Positions 33,400 to 49,399 are shown, counted from the first letter of the stretch. The stretch: 64,000 nucleotides of DNA from Symbiodinium natans (GCA_905221605.1 CAJNDS010002091.1:1198501-1262500); one strand, 5' to 3'. Notes: generated from the sequence alone by a model not told the origin. Program-made: numbers and translations.

Positions 33400-34954
33400 T
33401 AACGCTGGTCAGGTAAGGCTTGCAAACGTCACGCATGTGGAAGATGTGACCAAGATTCCGCCACGACCTGGACACACTCAAACACATAGATGGCTGCAAC
33501 TAGAGATGTGTCGAATGCTGGGGTGCGCACGCTCTCCTCATTCTTGAAGGGCATGCGTTTGAGGGAAGTTGCTACATCCTTGTCACGATGCCCTTCCCAT
33601 TGCGGCGATGGGGCTAGTTTGCGCACGCACCATCTGGGGTGCTAGCTGGTGTCAAGACGTTGGTAAGTTTAAAGCTGATGCTACTGCTTCAGCCTTGCCA
33701 TCGGTGTCTGTGAGCTCAAAGGCTACAAAGGTGCACGGCTTGTGTAAGAGCGTGCAGCAGAAATGTGCCATCACTGGACTTTTGTCACGTCACCAAACTC
33801 CTCGGCTACAATTGCTACAGCCAAAACGTTCCCGTCTTTTTCAGCAAACGCTGGGGGACGGATCTCAAGTCATCGCTGCTCGTGGCCCCAGGACTCACCA
33901 TTCCTGATAAGCGCCACCCGCCTCGATCTTCAAGCTATCAGTAACAAGCTCTCTAAGCTGATGCTAGAACAGCGAGAATGTAAATGTGGTGAAAACAGAA
34001 CAAACACGCCCCAAACGTGTACAAATAAACAAAACTTGCATAGAGTGCACTATGCGTGTATATACATATACATATAGCATATATATCTTGTCCGTAACCA
34101 TCAAGCACATCCTTTCCCCCATGACACATGGTTTTTCCGGGTTTGGAAACGACTGGTTTTCAGGTTTAACGGATGTTCCCACAAACTCGAAACAGGCTGT
34201 TCAAACGCATTAAGGTGTAACTTCTAAAGGCTTAATGGTTTTCCCATAGGGTCGAAACCAAGCGTTTAACGGTTTCACGGCTTGACGGTTGAAAGGTTTA
34301 CTACTTGAATGCTTGGGTGTATGACAATCTCTGCCGGGGTATCTCATACATACTGCGTGGATCCTCGTCTGCATGATATTCATCACGCCTTGGCTGCGAA
34401 TATTTGCATGCGTCGCCATAACCACAGTCTGTGGATATGACCTTGTGCGTTCTGTGACTATGTGTGCTTCAGTCTGTAGCGTTGCGAGAATGGAGCAACC
34501 GATGCGCCGAAAACAACAACTATCATACGGGCGGCTAGTTTTCATTTGGTATTTAGGGCTGCCTACATTCACTGAATAACTATGATAATCGGTCTTGTCT
34601 TTCAAAATTGCTGCTCAACTGGCCCAGCGGTTGTCCCAATGGCAGTCTTTCATTCACTTTCCATGATCCCTGGCCACGTTTAGAAAAGCATTGTTTATTT
34701 GAGAATCATAGCTAGCCAAGGACTGTGTCAATGAAATGAGTTTGGCTATCTACATTTTCATCGGGGCGGGGGGGGGGGGGGGGGGGGCGCAACATTTTGA
34801 GAAATGGTCACTGGTTTAGCCAAGTGGTTTCTGAGCTCTCTCTCTCTCTCTGCCGCTGCATCCCAAAGGTCCCACTGCGTGAGGCAGCCAAAACACCTAC
34901 TCAGATCAGCAGGCGTGAAACTTACAAGCCACGTCATGCTGGAGCATCAGGCCG
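33400..34954. other. No gene assigned; G20 run
   Basis: AT-rich sequence around 34010-34090 and 34120-34320 with GGTTT-rich motifs. A G20 run lies at 34768-34787 and a CT repeat at 34838-34851. Confidence 0.5.
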
Positions 34955-35540
34955 CTAGGCGACCTCAGACGCCGTCATCTCAGCCTTCACTCTCTCCAAC
35001 CACGGCTCAGGACATTCAGACATTTCTATCACTACCTTCTGTTTCTCAGCATTCTCATCACACATCGGACACATTTCACGGCAAGCCTGAAGCAAAATAT
35101 CGTCACACACAAAGAGGCGAAGATAGAACGTGTGCTGCATGACATTCTCCAGGACGCAGCGCAGGATCCCCCGCACAACCGCTGCAGTTTCCTGCGAATC
35201 CACTTCCTGCCGCACGAACACCCAGCCGTCCCTTCTTCTCAAAGTCAACAGACCAACGGCACCATGCCTAATCTGCAGAAACCACTCGCCACCAAAGAAT
35301 GTACCCTGAACATCTCGCCAGCGCAACCCACAATATGCATCACGCACTGCTTGAAAACATACATTTCCCCCACCGGATTTCATCACCCACAGCGACTGCA
35401 GCCACCGGATACGCATGGTCTGCCAAAACACTCTATCATGAGCAGCGTCCGCATCGACCCCATGTTGCTTGAGGAAATTCTGAAGTGCGCGGTGCCCAAT
35501 ATTCTGCGGCCCCGTGCGAACCCCGCGCGCCCCCGCCTGC
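34955..35540 (-). CDS. Unrecognised protein, long single exon
   Basis: An exon of about 195 codons starting near 35540 after a CAG/G acceptor. It reads GPQNIGHRALQNFLKQHGVD, RDAYCGLRWRDVQGTFFGGE, REVDSQETAAVVRGILRC-like and ends CPMCDENAEKQKVVIEMSEC with a Glu/Met/Ala tail at a stop at 34955. Composition is clearly protein-like over the whole length. A CxxC pair (CPMC) sits near the end. No in-frame ATG before QTMRIRW, so an upstream exon is likely. I do not recognise the family. Confidence 0.5.
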
Positions 35541-36269
35541 CTGCGCAGGTTTCTGAGCTACTTGAACAAATTAGTCACCAAATGACTCTTCTGTCGTTAA
35601 CTTATTTGGGTAGATAAACACTAGGACAGTTCAATGATCGAGTTAGTCTAAGTAGAGTTAAATCATATTTGATGTTTCGTACTTCTAGTAATTCGCATAA
35701 TTTAGCCCGGTGAATGAAGGATCACTTAGGGGAAGGCTTAGGGGAAGGGGGAGGGGGGGGGAGGAGGCAAATACATGAACTAAGCTCAGGAAACCCTACC
35801 TCTTTATGAATATATAAAGACGGCCCCAGACGGCATGGGCACCCCGGGCCACAATGGCAACCCTTTCCAGTGAGAGGGGTCTCGTTGCACGCCATACTTC
35901 CTGCGGCAGCTTGGTATCTGTCACGCCTTTAAGGTTACAAACGTTGCCGCTCCATGGGCGCCACGTCATGTCACCCTTGAAAGATGCTCCATTCAATGAT
36001 TGTGATGCCGACCGTTGTACATCCGCGTGGCACGTGGGCCAAGATCTTCCTCGGTAGGTTGCGTTGAGAGTTTGCTAGCGCCGAGCTACAGGAGCGCGGC
36101 GCTAGCGCGTAACACTGTCCTGCCTTTGCAAGGTCTGATCGTATCCCGCAAGAAGTCCCACAGCACCCCAGGAGCTCAAAATTAAGGCATATTGAAGTCG
36201 TAATTAGACAAGACCTGCAGCCTGTGGGCGCACCTGGAGTGACAGAGCTTGCAGGCAACATTCAGCGAA
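35541..36269. other. No gene assigned
   Basis: Contains a G-rich patch at 35735-35765. Small frames only. It separates the amylase gene end from the gene at 34955. Confidence 0.5.
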
Positions 36270-40190
<3,921 letters not shown>

Positions 40191-40501
40191 CACGCGGCAC
40201 AACGGCGCAAGGGTGCTCGCCACAGTGCCGCAAGGCAAAAGTATGTAAGCACTGAGGCAGTTTCTGAAGGGAGGTTTCAGTATCGGACACGTCGGAACGA
40301 CGCCACTTGGGCCAAACCAGAGCGAAAGCGTGCCATGTCACCAGCAATCTGCCTCCTGCAACAAAAACTGCGAAGACAAGATTCATGGCGGCAGCGCGTG
40401 ACATGTGTTTTTTACAAGCCGAAAGGTTTACATACAGCACTTGGACGAATGAATACACATGAACCCAAGCTTTGACGGCCGCTCTCGCGTAGCAACTTTG
40501 G

Positions 40502-42131
40502 CTACGCGAGCTGCGCAGCGCGCGCAGTGTCAGGGATAACTAGGTCAGCAACCAAACTCATATGATCCGAGGGAAAGAGAGCATTTGGCAGTCTTTCCGG
40601 GAAGCCACGTTCCAGATCCTCTGCATTGGGAACATCTAGCACCGCCTTTGCATGGACTCCTTGAGAAACAAAGATGTGATCGCAGGTAGCCTTGAAATCA
40701 CCTGACGCCCAGCCAGCCCAAGTTGTGTAGCTTGGGATCCTGCAGCCATGCTGCCGCCCAATGCTTGTGTACACACATCTCAAACCGCAAGCAGAAAAGT
40801 AGTCGTAGACGTTCATGATCTCTGCCTCGTTCGTGTCCGCACCCTGAATGCTGTTAACATCTGCCAGTATAACTTGCTCATCATCGCGAGAAAAATCTTT
40901 CAATGCAGACATCAAACTGGACGCTTGTTGCATGCGAAAGCCATCGTCGGCCGATGCGCGCAAGTGCGCAACGCAAACGACGATGCCCTTGCCACTCAGC
41001 CGATCCCTGGGCCACAGTCGCTGCAGTACTGCCACCTGTGCTCCCTTTGTGCGATGACGACCATACCTGTGCACGAAGGCCAAGATCGACCATGGCAAAC
41101 AGATGGTGCGACTACGCTAAAATACGTCAAAGCATTGTTAAACATATACCATGCTGCTCTAAGAAGATTGCTCGCCGCACGCCCTCCTCAAACCTATCTG
41201 CCTTCCAAAATACGGCGACGCCATCTTTAGCAGGACTGCCTTAAGGACATGGCAGAAATGAAATGTCCCACAGAGATAGCGTTGAGGGTCAGTCATGGAG
41301 ATTCAGCGGTTTGGGCCCATCCAAAGGACTGACTTGTCAGACTAAGGACCCCGCGCTTACGCTTGAAGGTTCCTTGGAACCCAGCTCTTGAAAGCTCCGG
41401 TTCCAAGAAATCCTCGAAATGATCCACTTCGCAAAGGCCCAGAATATCTGCATCGTGCTGCAGGATCTCCTGCCATCTTAGAAACAGGGGTCAACAGTGC
41501 AACAAGGAGCGGGACGCCTCGGTTGTTGGTCGGAGGTGTGTCGAGTGCTCTGGGATCTCCCCCCAACCGTACCCCAAGCTGCTCCACACCAAATCCCACG
41601 TGTTTTTTACACTTCATGCATTCGGCTTGGCCATTCAGATCATTCAGCTCATCGCCAGAGCATCTGTGCCCGCGACCCTTTGTTCCAGTCCTGGCCTTAG
41701 GACAGCCTTAGGAGCCTTGCATTACTAAACTTACGACCAGCAGAATAATTCCCAACGGTGAGGAAAATGCATGGATTGAGTCAGCGCATGCAAACAGCCA
41801 CTGCGCTGCGCACCTGTTTGAGATGTTCGCGCCGACGTTCCCACAACAATACATCCGCCTCACATCGGAATCCGCGTCGCAAGCTCAACAAGGATGAGCT
41901 CTTTGCCAAGCAGTCGGCCAAAAGATTCCTGAGCTGACACATCGCTATGAGGCGTAAGTTGTGAGCAAATCCAGCTACCCTTACCCCCTTGGACTCCTTG
42001 GACCCCTCGAAAGCCTTTCAAGGGAGCTTCCAGTGGAGCACTCTGATGGTTTGGCCTTGAGCTGTGTCTGTCGCGTGAAGCCACTGCCGCAGGGGAAGTC
42101 TTGGCGCAAGGCAGCGTGCAGGACGAAGCAT
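40502..42131 (-). CDS. CCR4/nocturnin/ANGEL-type exonuclease
   Basis: Five exons rebuild a complete 323-residue protein: 42131-42031, 41928-41814, 41469-41361, 41239-41158 and 41066-40502. It belongs to the EEP (endonuclease/exonuclease/phosphatase) fold, whose CCR4-like members remove poly(A) tails or other 3-prime ends or act as phosphodiesterases. Motifs in order: IRVLHWNLLADCLA, DADILGLCEVDHF (catalytic E86), KDGVAVFWKADRF, VCVAHLRA (H170), LADVNS (D205, N207), CDHIFV (D265) and FPSDHMSLVADL (D303, H304). All metal and catalytic positions are present. The N-terminus MLRPARCLAPRLPLRQWL is basic and free of acidic residues, so mitochondrial import is possible, as in PDE12. There is no leucine-rich repeat region as in yeast CCR4. 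Introns start GA, GT, GT and GC; all end AG/G. Substrate cannot be told from sequence. Confidence 0.85.
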
Positions 42132-43153
42132 GTTGCCATGCTGCAGTTACTTATAAGTCGTGGCTTTTTGCTGCTGCTGAAATTGTCCTAGTGCAGCGAT
42201 GTGCGCCATTTTTGCAGGGCTTGTGCGCAGACTGCTCTAGGTACCTGTCCAAAGAAACTGCGTTCGAGAAATCTTGCCGGGCCAGAGTCATTATCGTGTG
42301 TGACCAGCTTGACAGACGGCAAGTACGCCCCCTCTTAACCCCCAACCATATTCTATCTATGGGGTCGGGAATCCGTCCAGATTTCGAAACATGCTCCCCA
42401 GGCATATCAGGTCGGGACACAACCCGGACTTCGAACCACAAACGACAACCGGACTCTATCTACTTAAGGATGCCTGTACATACTGTGTATATACATATTA
42501 CATCTGCATGAAGTAATAGGCTGGATGCCGCTGTGGCCTGCGTAAACATCATGTATGCACCAGTCAGAGTATATTAAAATAGGCGCGTGAATACAGTGAC
42601 TGTATATAGTACTTTTCAGCGCGGTCAAAAATCCCCCCCATAAAAACCTCATCATATTCATTCATGTGGCTTTTGCAGGAGCTAGACCGCTATCATCCTA
42701 CTAATGTTGGTGTATTTCCCCCCCCCCCCCCCCCCCCTTCCCCCTCCCCTCCCCCTCCGAGACGATGAGGCTTAGGGCTGCGTGGGTTTACAATCTGCAT
42801 CACTTCGTCACGTGTCGGAACGTGAGCCGAAAAGTGCTAACTACAGGGAAGGCACGCAGCATCCTAACCACCTTCGGAAGAGGGACAATCTTTTCAAGCA
42901 ATGGCAAGCACTGCCCATTCTATGCCTCGGCATCGCTTAACGACGAAACCCTGGGCAGCAACCCGGTCAAAACGTCGCATCTATGGCTAGTGCTTGAATG
43001 ACCAGTTGTGACACGGTTGCATCTTGCGATCTGCATATGGTCGCGGGCAACGGATGTGCACTCAAACCGGACGGCTGGGCAGGCATCCCGCGAGCATTCC
43101 TCGAAGAGCCAGTCGTGACGAAAGCTTCAAGTTCGAACCTTGCATAGCCGGGC
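42132..43153. other. No gene assigned; C20 run
   Basis: The upstream side of the nuclease gene. A C20 run at 42718-42737 is followed by TCCCC units. AT-rich sequence with TATATA lies at 42480-42610. No frame stands out. Confidence 0.5.
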
Positions 43154-43460
43154 TCATATCTGCGGCGTGGCCCATGTGGCCGCACGAGTACCCTGTTTCG
43201 GCAACTGATACCGGGCTCTCGCAGTCCTTGCCAGCCTTGGCTCCAAGACTCCAACATGTCTGAAAAACGCCAAGATTGGGGGATGCTCTGCTTCCAAACA
43301 GTGCAAGTCGGCAAGCGCCAAGATGATGCAGTCCCTTTCCAACGGCCCCTCAGCCTGGCACCATGCAGCGGCACGGCAAACAAGCTCATGAAGATCCCGG
43401 AATAGCCCTCGTTCTTCTCTGGCTCCGCTGTCAAGCTTTAGGTCCAAGATGGTCCAAGCG
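43154..43460 (-). CDS. Exon-like block, unrecognised
   Basis: The frame reads AWTILDLKLDSGAREERGLF, RDLHELVCRAAAWCQAEGPL and LALADLHCLEAEHPPILAFF, a run of amphipathic helices with no motif I can name. It might be an alpha-helical repeat protein. Junctions with the block at 43535 were not found. Confidence 0.45.
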
Positions 43461-43534
43461 TGTGTCTTACAGTGTCTGGTGGCAGTGGCGTTCCCTTACC
43501 GGGCGGAAAAACCGGCGTCCTGGCCTCACCCGCC

Positions 43535-43927
43535 TCACCCGCGAGTGATTGGGACCTCCGCGGGACCCTTCGTGCCGGGAGCATCGCTGGTTTGTTCGGC
43601 CACTTGGCGGTACCATTCCATCAGCTGCCGTGAGTTCGTGGCCAGAATCAAAAACTTCTCCACAAAATCGGGGAAATAGTGAGGTGTGCGGAGGTAATCT
43701 TCAATGTCAAGCAGGAGTTCTGTGCCACTTGGACTCCTGTCACCCGTGAATACAATGCCACCCTTGATCCAACAGCATCCAACAACTATCTGGCAGCAAA
43801 CCTTCTCTGCAACAAACTGCTCGGACTCCAGGCGTGTTCTTTTGCCTACGGGGCGTATACTGCATCTTTGCAAAGGTAACAGATGTTCATGGCCCTGTTC
43901 CTGCCAAGCACCACCCTCAAAACACAC
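43535..43927 (-). CDS. Exon-like block, unrecognised
   Basis: Near 43750-43545 the frame reads PSGTELLLDIEDYLRTPHYF and VEKFLILATNSRQLMEWYRQ, then an acidic/Pro tail to a stop. The upstream part (KVCCQIVVGCCWIKGGIVFT) may be another exon or intron. No family recognised; probably the same gene as the block at 43154. Confidence 0.45.
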   Translation of the reverse strand: MCFEGGAWQEQGHEHLLPLQRCSIRPVGKRTRLESEQFVAEKVCCQIVVGCCWIKGGIVFTGDRSPSGTELLLDIEDYLRTPHYFPDFVEKFLILATNSRQLMEWYRQVAEQTSDAPGTKGPAEVPITRG

Positions 43928-44813
43928 AACTTTCCATGTCGCTCAGGCAAATGGGTTGGGGTGGTGCTGCATCGCTTCGGTGCCTCCTTTTTATCTGTTG
44001 GACGGCGTTCCGGGGCTTGCTGCAAATGTGTTTTCAGTCTGCTGAGTCACTGTTGAGTGATGTCTTCTGTGTCTTTATGCTCGCACTCACGGCAGGTATA
44101 GCTCCGCAAGTCCCGCGACCACCCTGAAAGGCCAAGCGAATGCCCCCCCAAGGTTGTAAGATGTTGAACCCTGCCGGAAAAATCGCTACACGCCCCGAAA
44201 TGCCTGACGGCCAACACCCCAAGATCCAAATCCCAGGGTTCCAACGCCTGCCGACATGAAACTGTTAAAAAGCTACATGCGCAAAACCAGCAAAGTGACA
44301 GAAGTTGTTGTCGTATGGGGCTGCTGGCATGACTTTCTACACTTGAAGAACGGCTTGGCGCCGAGCTCTTGGTCGGCAGTTTCCCCCTGTCATCTGTTGA
44401 TACATGCTGATACAGAGGTTCAAGGTCACAGGGGTTCAATGAACATATGGGTGTGCCCTTGGGTCCTAGCATTCAGGACCTTTCGATATTAAATGATATT
44501 GAAGACACACATCGCAGTTTGCACATGAAATCCTCACAATGGAAGTCTACAGAGCCGAACCTTCCTATTCTCGGCCAAACTTACACCTGCCGCACTGTGC
44601 CTGCCATGGCTTGAAGGGGGGGGCGGGGGGGGGGCGGCGGCGGCCACTCTGTGCACAGTACACTGGCAACATGATGATGTTCGCCCTTGTGCGTCAGTTG
44701 GGGGTCCTGAGATGTCCTGAGCATACATGCATACGTGCAAAGCATGACCTGCTGTCAAGAGGCAGGGGCTTCGAACAACCCTCATAGCTGTTAGACTCTA
44801 GAACATGATTGAA
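43928..44813. other. No secure gene; G-rich tract
   Basis: A minus-strand frame at 44047-44270 (LEPWDLDLGVLAVRHFGACS) may be coding, but another frame over the same stretch is equally open. G-rich sequence at 44617-44643. Confidence 0.4.
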
Positions 44814-46060
44814 TCATGACATGTCATGATATGTCATGATGACATGGTGATGCAGGTGGCTTAACTGCAATTTTCCACACTGGGCAAGTCTCCTCCAACC
44901 TTGCGTCTGCATTCCCAACTCTTCGGTCATCTGCAAGCCATACTTCCAGATGCGAGCAGCATCATGCAGGCTGGGACACAAGTGGCTTCCCGGAGCTGCT
45001 TCACAGTTCCACAGGACACCTGCAGAGGGGTGTCGGGCTTTTTTTTTTGGGGGGGGGGGGGGGGAAGGGATGCCGAGCTCGACCTGCCTGAGTTCAAGAT
45101 GCCAAGCACTACCTGTGCTGGCTTGCTCAATCGGTGGCAGTCAGAGAGTTCGCGCCGGTACCAAGCTGCTGCATCGACAGGCTCAGGGTGCGCTCCCCAA
45201 ATATCATTACCATCTACAATGGTGTCGACGGGCTTGTCGAAAAAGGTCTCAATCGGGTAAGGTTTATTGTTGTAAGTAGTCTTGATATATGAGAAAGGTT
45301 CCTTTGGAGGAGGATCTCCGCGCGCCCAGAAAGTATAGAGGTGCCTGTATGTCGAGGGCACAGCTTGCTCATACAGAAACCCTCGGCCGTACGACACGCC
45401 CCAGGGGGCATCAAGACTGGACACGTCGAAATCCTCGAAGATGTAGCTTGCGTTGAAAGTGGTATACACGGAATGCCCGAGTTCCAAGAAACCAACCAAG
45501 AGCAGGTCCCTCAAGTAGTCTACTGGCTTCTCAATGGTTGCTTGCGAGTGTACGAATACCCGTGGTTTCAAACCATAAAGATCCGAAGCTCTGTGTGAAC
45601 AAAGCAGATGACTTTCCACGAACGACAGCATGTCCGCCCGCAAGCTCGCGTACTCACCGTGTGGAAACACTGCCCGATCAATCGCAACGTTTGCATTCCT
45701 GCTTAACCTGGCAGCCAGGACATCCTCGCTGGGCACCCCGGGAAGTTGCATGAGCAACCGAATAAGGTGATGAGGAAAATGCACCATGCTGTGGCGGGGC
45801 ATGTTGCCAATATCGAAGAAGTATGGGACGCAGCCCGCCAGCAAAATCTCATAGTGCCGCAAGCAGTCCCATCCACCCTTTTTCTTGGTGATGCAGTAGA
45901 GAGACGATGCGTACATCTCCAGGTAGGGCTTTTCTTCTGAATAGTTGTAGGTGCGTGCGTCGCCTGGAATTAAGCGAGCAAAGTCTCTTTTCTCCTCGAG
46001 TTTCCACTTCCTCCGCAGCGGCTCGTACCGGTTCCACTTGCCTGACTCTTTCAGACTTGC
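44814..46060 (-). CDS. Exostosin/GT47-like glycosyltransferase (N-terminus incomplete)
   Basis: Exon 1 runs from 46060, after a TAG/GC acceptor, to 45103; an 83-nt GC-AG intron (45102-45020) containing a G16 run joins it to exon 2 (45019-44814). The joined frame is about 387 residues. The clearest motif is KKKGGWDCLRHYEILLAGCV, then PYFFDIGNMP and MVHFPHHLI. A conserved Glu in RHYEIxxxGCxPYF is typical of the nucleotide-sugar site of exostosin-like (GT47/GT64-type) enzymes and of related unassigned glycosyltransferases in algae and large viruses. The middle has SVYTTFNASYIFEDFDVSSL and the end CPSLHDAARIWKYGLQ. These enzymes add sugars to glycans, usually in the Golgi; donor and acceptor are unknown here. 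No membrane anchor is seen, but upstream exons are probably missing. The stop codon overlaps an 18-bp palindrome. Confidence 0.6.
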
Positions 46061-46704
46061 CTACAGTAGAAAAGTTCTGCAGAATTCAGGAAACACACGT
46101 TGTTTCGGGACGACTATGCTTTTCAAGTCTTAGCTCGCACACTGAGAAAAATTAAAGGAGCTAGATCTGCGCCCAGGTGCTTGTGGGGATAGAATACTGC
46201 ACGGGAGCGGCAAAATGGCTCTGGCGCCAGCAGAAGCTGTCTATTGAAGAGATGCTATCGCGCAGCCACTGGGAAGGAGACATTCAATTTACGGCATCCC
46301 CGACGCCGGCCAAAGAAAGTGGAGTCTGGTAGTCGAGCGGCGAACTCTCTCCAGTAACTCACATGCTACACTGCAACACCATAAGCCTGGTGTGAAAACC
46401 ACCTTTGGTTCCCAGATGCATGTGCTTGTTAGCCTTCATGTGCGTAGCATTCTTTCAGTGACACCTTGAGCACATGACATCAAGGGCAGGGGCGGCAGGG
46501 GAACCTGTATTGCCTTGACCAAGAAAAGAAGCACAAGAGCACATGCCAGGCCCGCACCATCTTTTTCCAGTCTTTGTGGGTGAAACTGCCGGAGAGGCGG
46601 AAGGTCACTGGAAAAAGACAAGACCACGCAATTTCTTGCGGATTGCCCGGAACCCCCCGACAATGCAGACTAACAAAGCATCTTATCAAATGTTGGAGCG
46701 CCCT

Positions 46705-47370
46705 CTAACTGCCCCAGGCTTCCATTGCATAGTGCAGCACCGTGAGCTCAAGTATGTCGTTGTCGGCACGAACTTTAGCCAACAGCTCTTCTGTTGTGCC
46801 CTTCTCGCCATTCACAGCGATGAGGCGGTCATGAACATGCACAGCCTGGTCCGGCATGCTCTCGTTCCACTGACTGAGCAGACCTGATGTGATCTTTGAA
46901 ACCCAGGGAGCGACGGCACCAATCCTCTTGTAGTTCATGACCATACCGATCTCACCTGGACGGATCAGACAAACTCTTCTCTCCTCCGGTCGCTGCATTG
47001 TGATGGAATACTCCGTTGCGTCCGGATTCCCGAGCGCCTTTGCCAGCTCTATGCTCGAACCACGGACTCCGTTCACCTCGACTACTCGATCCAGCAGGGT
47101 AACCCTCTTGTCCTCGGAACAGTTCTCATTCCAATCCCGAAGGGGTCCGTTCGTGATCTCTTTCACAACGGCGCACTCAGGATTTGTTACGTCCAAGATG
47201 ATGCCAAGTGGGCTGCCCTTGGTTGACACGGAAACCCAGAAGACGTCGGGAATCGAGTCTGGTCTGAAGGCTGAGGACGTCTGGAAGAAGGGCCTTGTGG
47301 CTGGTATTCTTTCCTCAGACTCCACCTCGGGTGGAGCCTTGTCATCTGCTGTGCAGCAGCATAGCAGCAT
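46705..47370 (-). CDS. Protein with two PDZ-like domains
   Basis: A 221-residue protein from the ATG at 47370, intronless and complete. It starts MLLCCCTADD, a Cys cluster suited to palmitoylation and membrane attachment. PDZ-like domain 1 is at about 45-128 (SPLGIILDV, NGPLRDWNENC, LLDRVVEVNGVRG) and domain 2 at 132-213 (EIGMVMNYKRIGAVAPWVSK, SGLLSQWNES, VHDRLIAVNGEKG). The paired element GLLxxWNxxxPxxxVxxxDRLxxVNGxxG is a hallmark of a PDZ-like family that is strongly expanded in dinoflagellates. PDZ domains bind short C-terminal peptides, so a scaffold at a membrane is a reasonable inference. The gene lies 645 bp upstream of the glycosyltransferase exon, in the same direction. Confidence 0.8.
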   Translation of the reverse strand: MLLCCCTADDKAPPEVESEERIPATRPFFQTSSAFRPDSIPDVFWVSVSTKGSPLGIILDVTNPECAVVKEITNGPLRDWNENCSEDKRVTLLDRVVEVNGVRGSSIELAKALGNPDATEYSITMQRPEERRVCLIRPGEIGMVMNYKRIGAVAPWVSKITSGLLSQWNESMPDQAVHVHDRLIAVNGEKGTTEELLAKVRADNDILELTVLHYAMEAWGS

Positions 47371-49379
47371 CGGGTGTTCTACACGCCCGGGCACGTGTCT
47401 TAGACACAGAAGCCAGAGTGGCTGATAGGCTCACAACTCAGAGCGGGGCCTTGCAAGAACAATTTTACAGTCGCATTTACAGTCTGAGCATGTTACAGTC
47501 ACGCAGTGTCTTGACACCTTTTTGCTCTGGTCCTCGAATGCCAATGCAGGCGTCAAAGACCTGACTTGAAATCATCTGCAACAGCACAAAATTGTGCAGC
47601 GCAGGTGGTTGCGTAGTGCAAGCTGCTCGGCTGCCCAAGTGATACGGAACGAGAGACGACATGACGGTTCACTGAGCAGCACTTGGTGCACTCAATGGAA
47701 AAGTGTCTCAACGGCCCATAATTTGAGCCTAGAAGGCTCGAAATGGAAAATGCCCTGCAGGGTGTCAAGCCTCACGCCTTCGAGGTGCACCCGTGTGCAT
47801 GGCTAGAATCCTAAACAAGCTAGCAAATGCCTGCAGCAGCTCGCTGCTTGACTACAAGGGCGGCGATGCTCATTAAAAACGACTGACGGCCCTCTTCAGA
47901 AAGTCTGAACATTTCACTTCTGCTCAGGAATGAAGGTCTCTCTGAAGACCGTTTTCTCAATCCTGCGTGAAGTGAGCTTGATTCCCATTGAAAGAGCCTA
48001 GAGCAGCCCATCCAAGGGTCCTGTAGATCTCGGTCACCACGGAGCTTGCACTGACTTGGGCTGCTATGATGTCGTCGACTTCTACCTCACTGCAAGAAGC
48101 GGGAGGTGAGGGTACACGCTGGTGCGCGAGAGTACACGGACGCCTCTTACCCAGTCACATGCACTGCTCTCCACATGGAGACCTACTATTGCTGGTGCTC
48201 AGTCGGACACTGAGCATGGTGATCCCCATTTCGCCATGAACTTCTTGGACGGGCAGTGCCTTGGTGCATCTTGGTGCCCAAGCTTCCCAGAGATCTCCTG
48301 CGAGGCCCTGCTAGTCAAAAAGCGCATACTGCCCGAGGCCACAAAAGTCACAAAAGGACTCCCAGCACAGCGATCCTTTGTCCCATCCCCTGCATGAACC
48401 AAGCTTGAACCAAGCTTGAACCGAGCTTGGGGCCACGCCTCCGCAGAAACTCTTCCGTGGCACGCAGCGCGCGAATGCGCGTGCGTGACCTATCCAGGCA
48501 CAGCAACCATGGCTGAGGGCACGTGGGTTTAGCAGCATGAGCAAGGTCTGGCCTGTAGCAGCGGTACCCGTCCTTGCGCAATTGCTGGGCGTCCTCTCGA
48601 CCATGCGGGATTTCGAGCGGGGTCGCCAAGTCCTCAGCTACATGATGCTACATGCCAATGCCGCAGACCTTCTGTGAATGGTGCCGTTCGCGGTTTTTTT
48701 TTGGAGGCTGTGGATGAATTGCTTGTCTGGGGCTCATAGGCTGCTGACGTGGTCGCATAGGAAAGGATGTAGTTTTCTTTCCATCGGGTGTTGGCTTGCC
48801 TCACAGGTATAGAGCGTGAGTGCAACTACCACCACCACCAGCAAAAAAGCACAGTCAGACCAAAGACAAGATCACCACAGCCGGGAGGGTCTGGAACACG
48901 CTTCACATGTACGCGGGCATGACACATAAGAGCCCGCAATGCCAGCGATCTAGGAGTCACTCAGCCCATCTCAGCCCTGAAGCATCTTGATCACTTGAGC
49001 ATGGTGTGCTGACATTTCCTTGAAACCACTCATGGTTGCGAAGCCATGATTCGGGAACTATCCCAAGCTGCGGATTCGGAAAGCTGCTTGTTATGGAGGG
49101 CTGTGAGGGGTGTGGGCGGTCGGGATTCAGGGAAGCATGTTCTTTTTCACACTGTGAGATTGTGAGAAGCCAGGACAGGGAGGGCATCTGATTTTGAGTT
49201 GTGATTTCTCAATCGTGGACAGGTAGCTGGCCAAATCTGGAATTCATACTTGCTTGGTTTTCGACGATCGTTTCTGAATCGGCGAGGGCTTCTTGCACAA
49301 ATATTGCTTGAAAATACAGGATGACTATTACATCGTCTTCCATCTTAGACCCAAGGAGAGCCGAGAAAGTATTATCAAG
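47371..49379. other. No gene assigned
   Basis: A plus-strand frame at 48210-48397 (EHGDPHFAMNFLDGQCLGAS) is weakly protein-like but is opposed by minus-strand frames. T8 at 48695 and a short tandem repeat at 48388 are the only other features. Confidence 0.4.
48388..48427. repeat. 12-bp tandem repeat, three units
   Basis: GAACCAAGCTTG repeats three times, the last with a change to GAACCGAGCTTG. Confidence 0.85.
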
Positions 49380-49399
49380 AACCAGCAAGAGCAGCAGCA

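Noticed and set aside
40191-40238. A longer amylase N-terminus
   Set aside because: The upstream extension begins at TTG. The ATG at 40190 gives a clean signal peptide.
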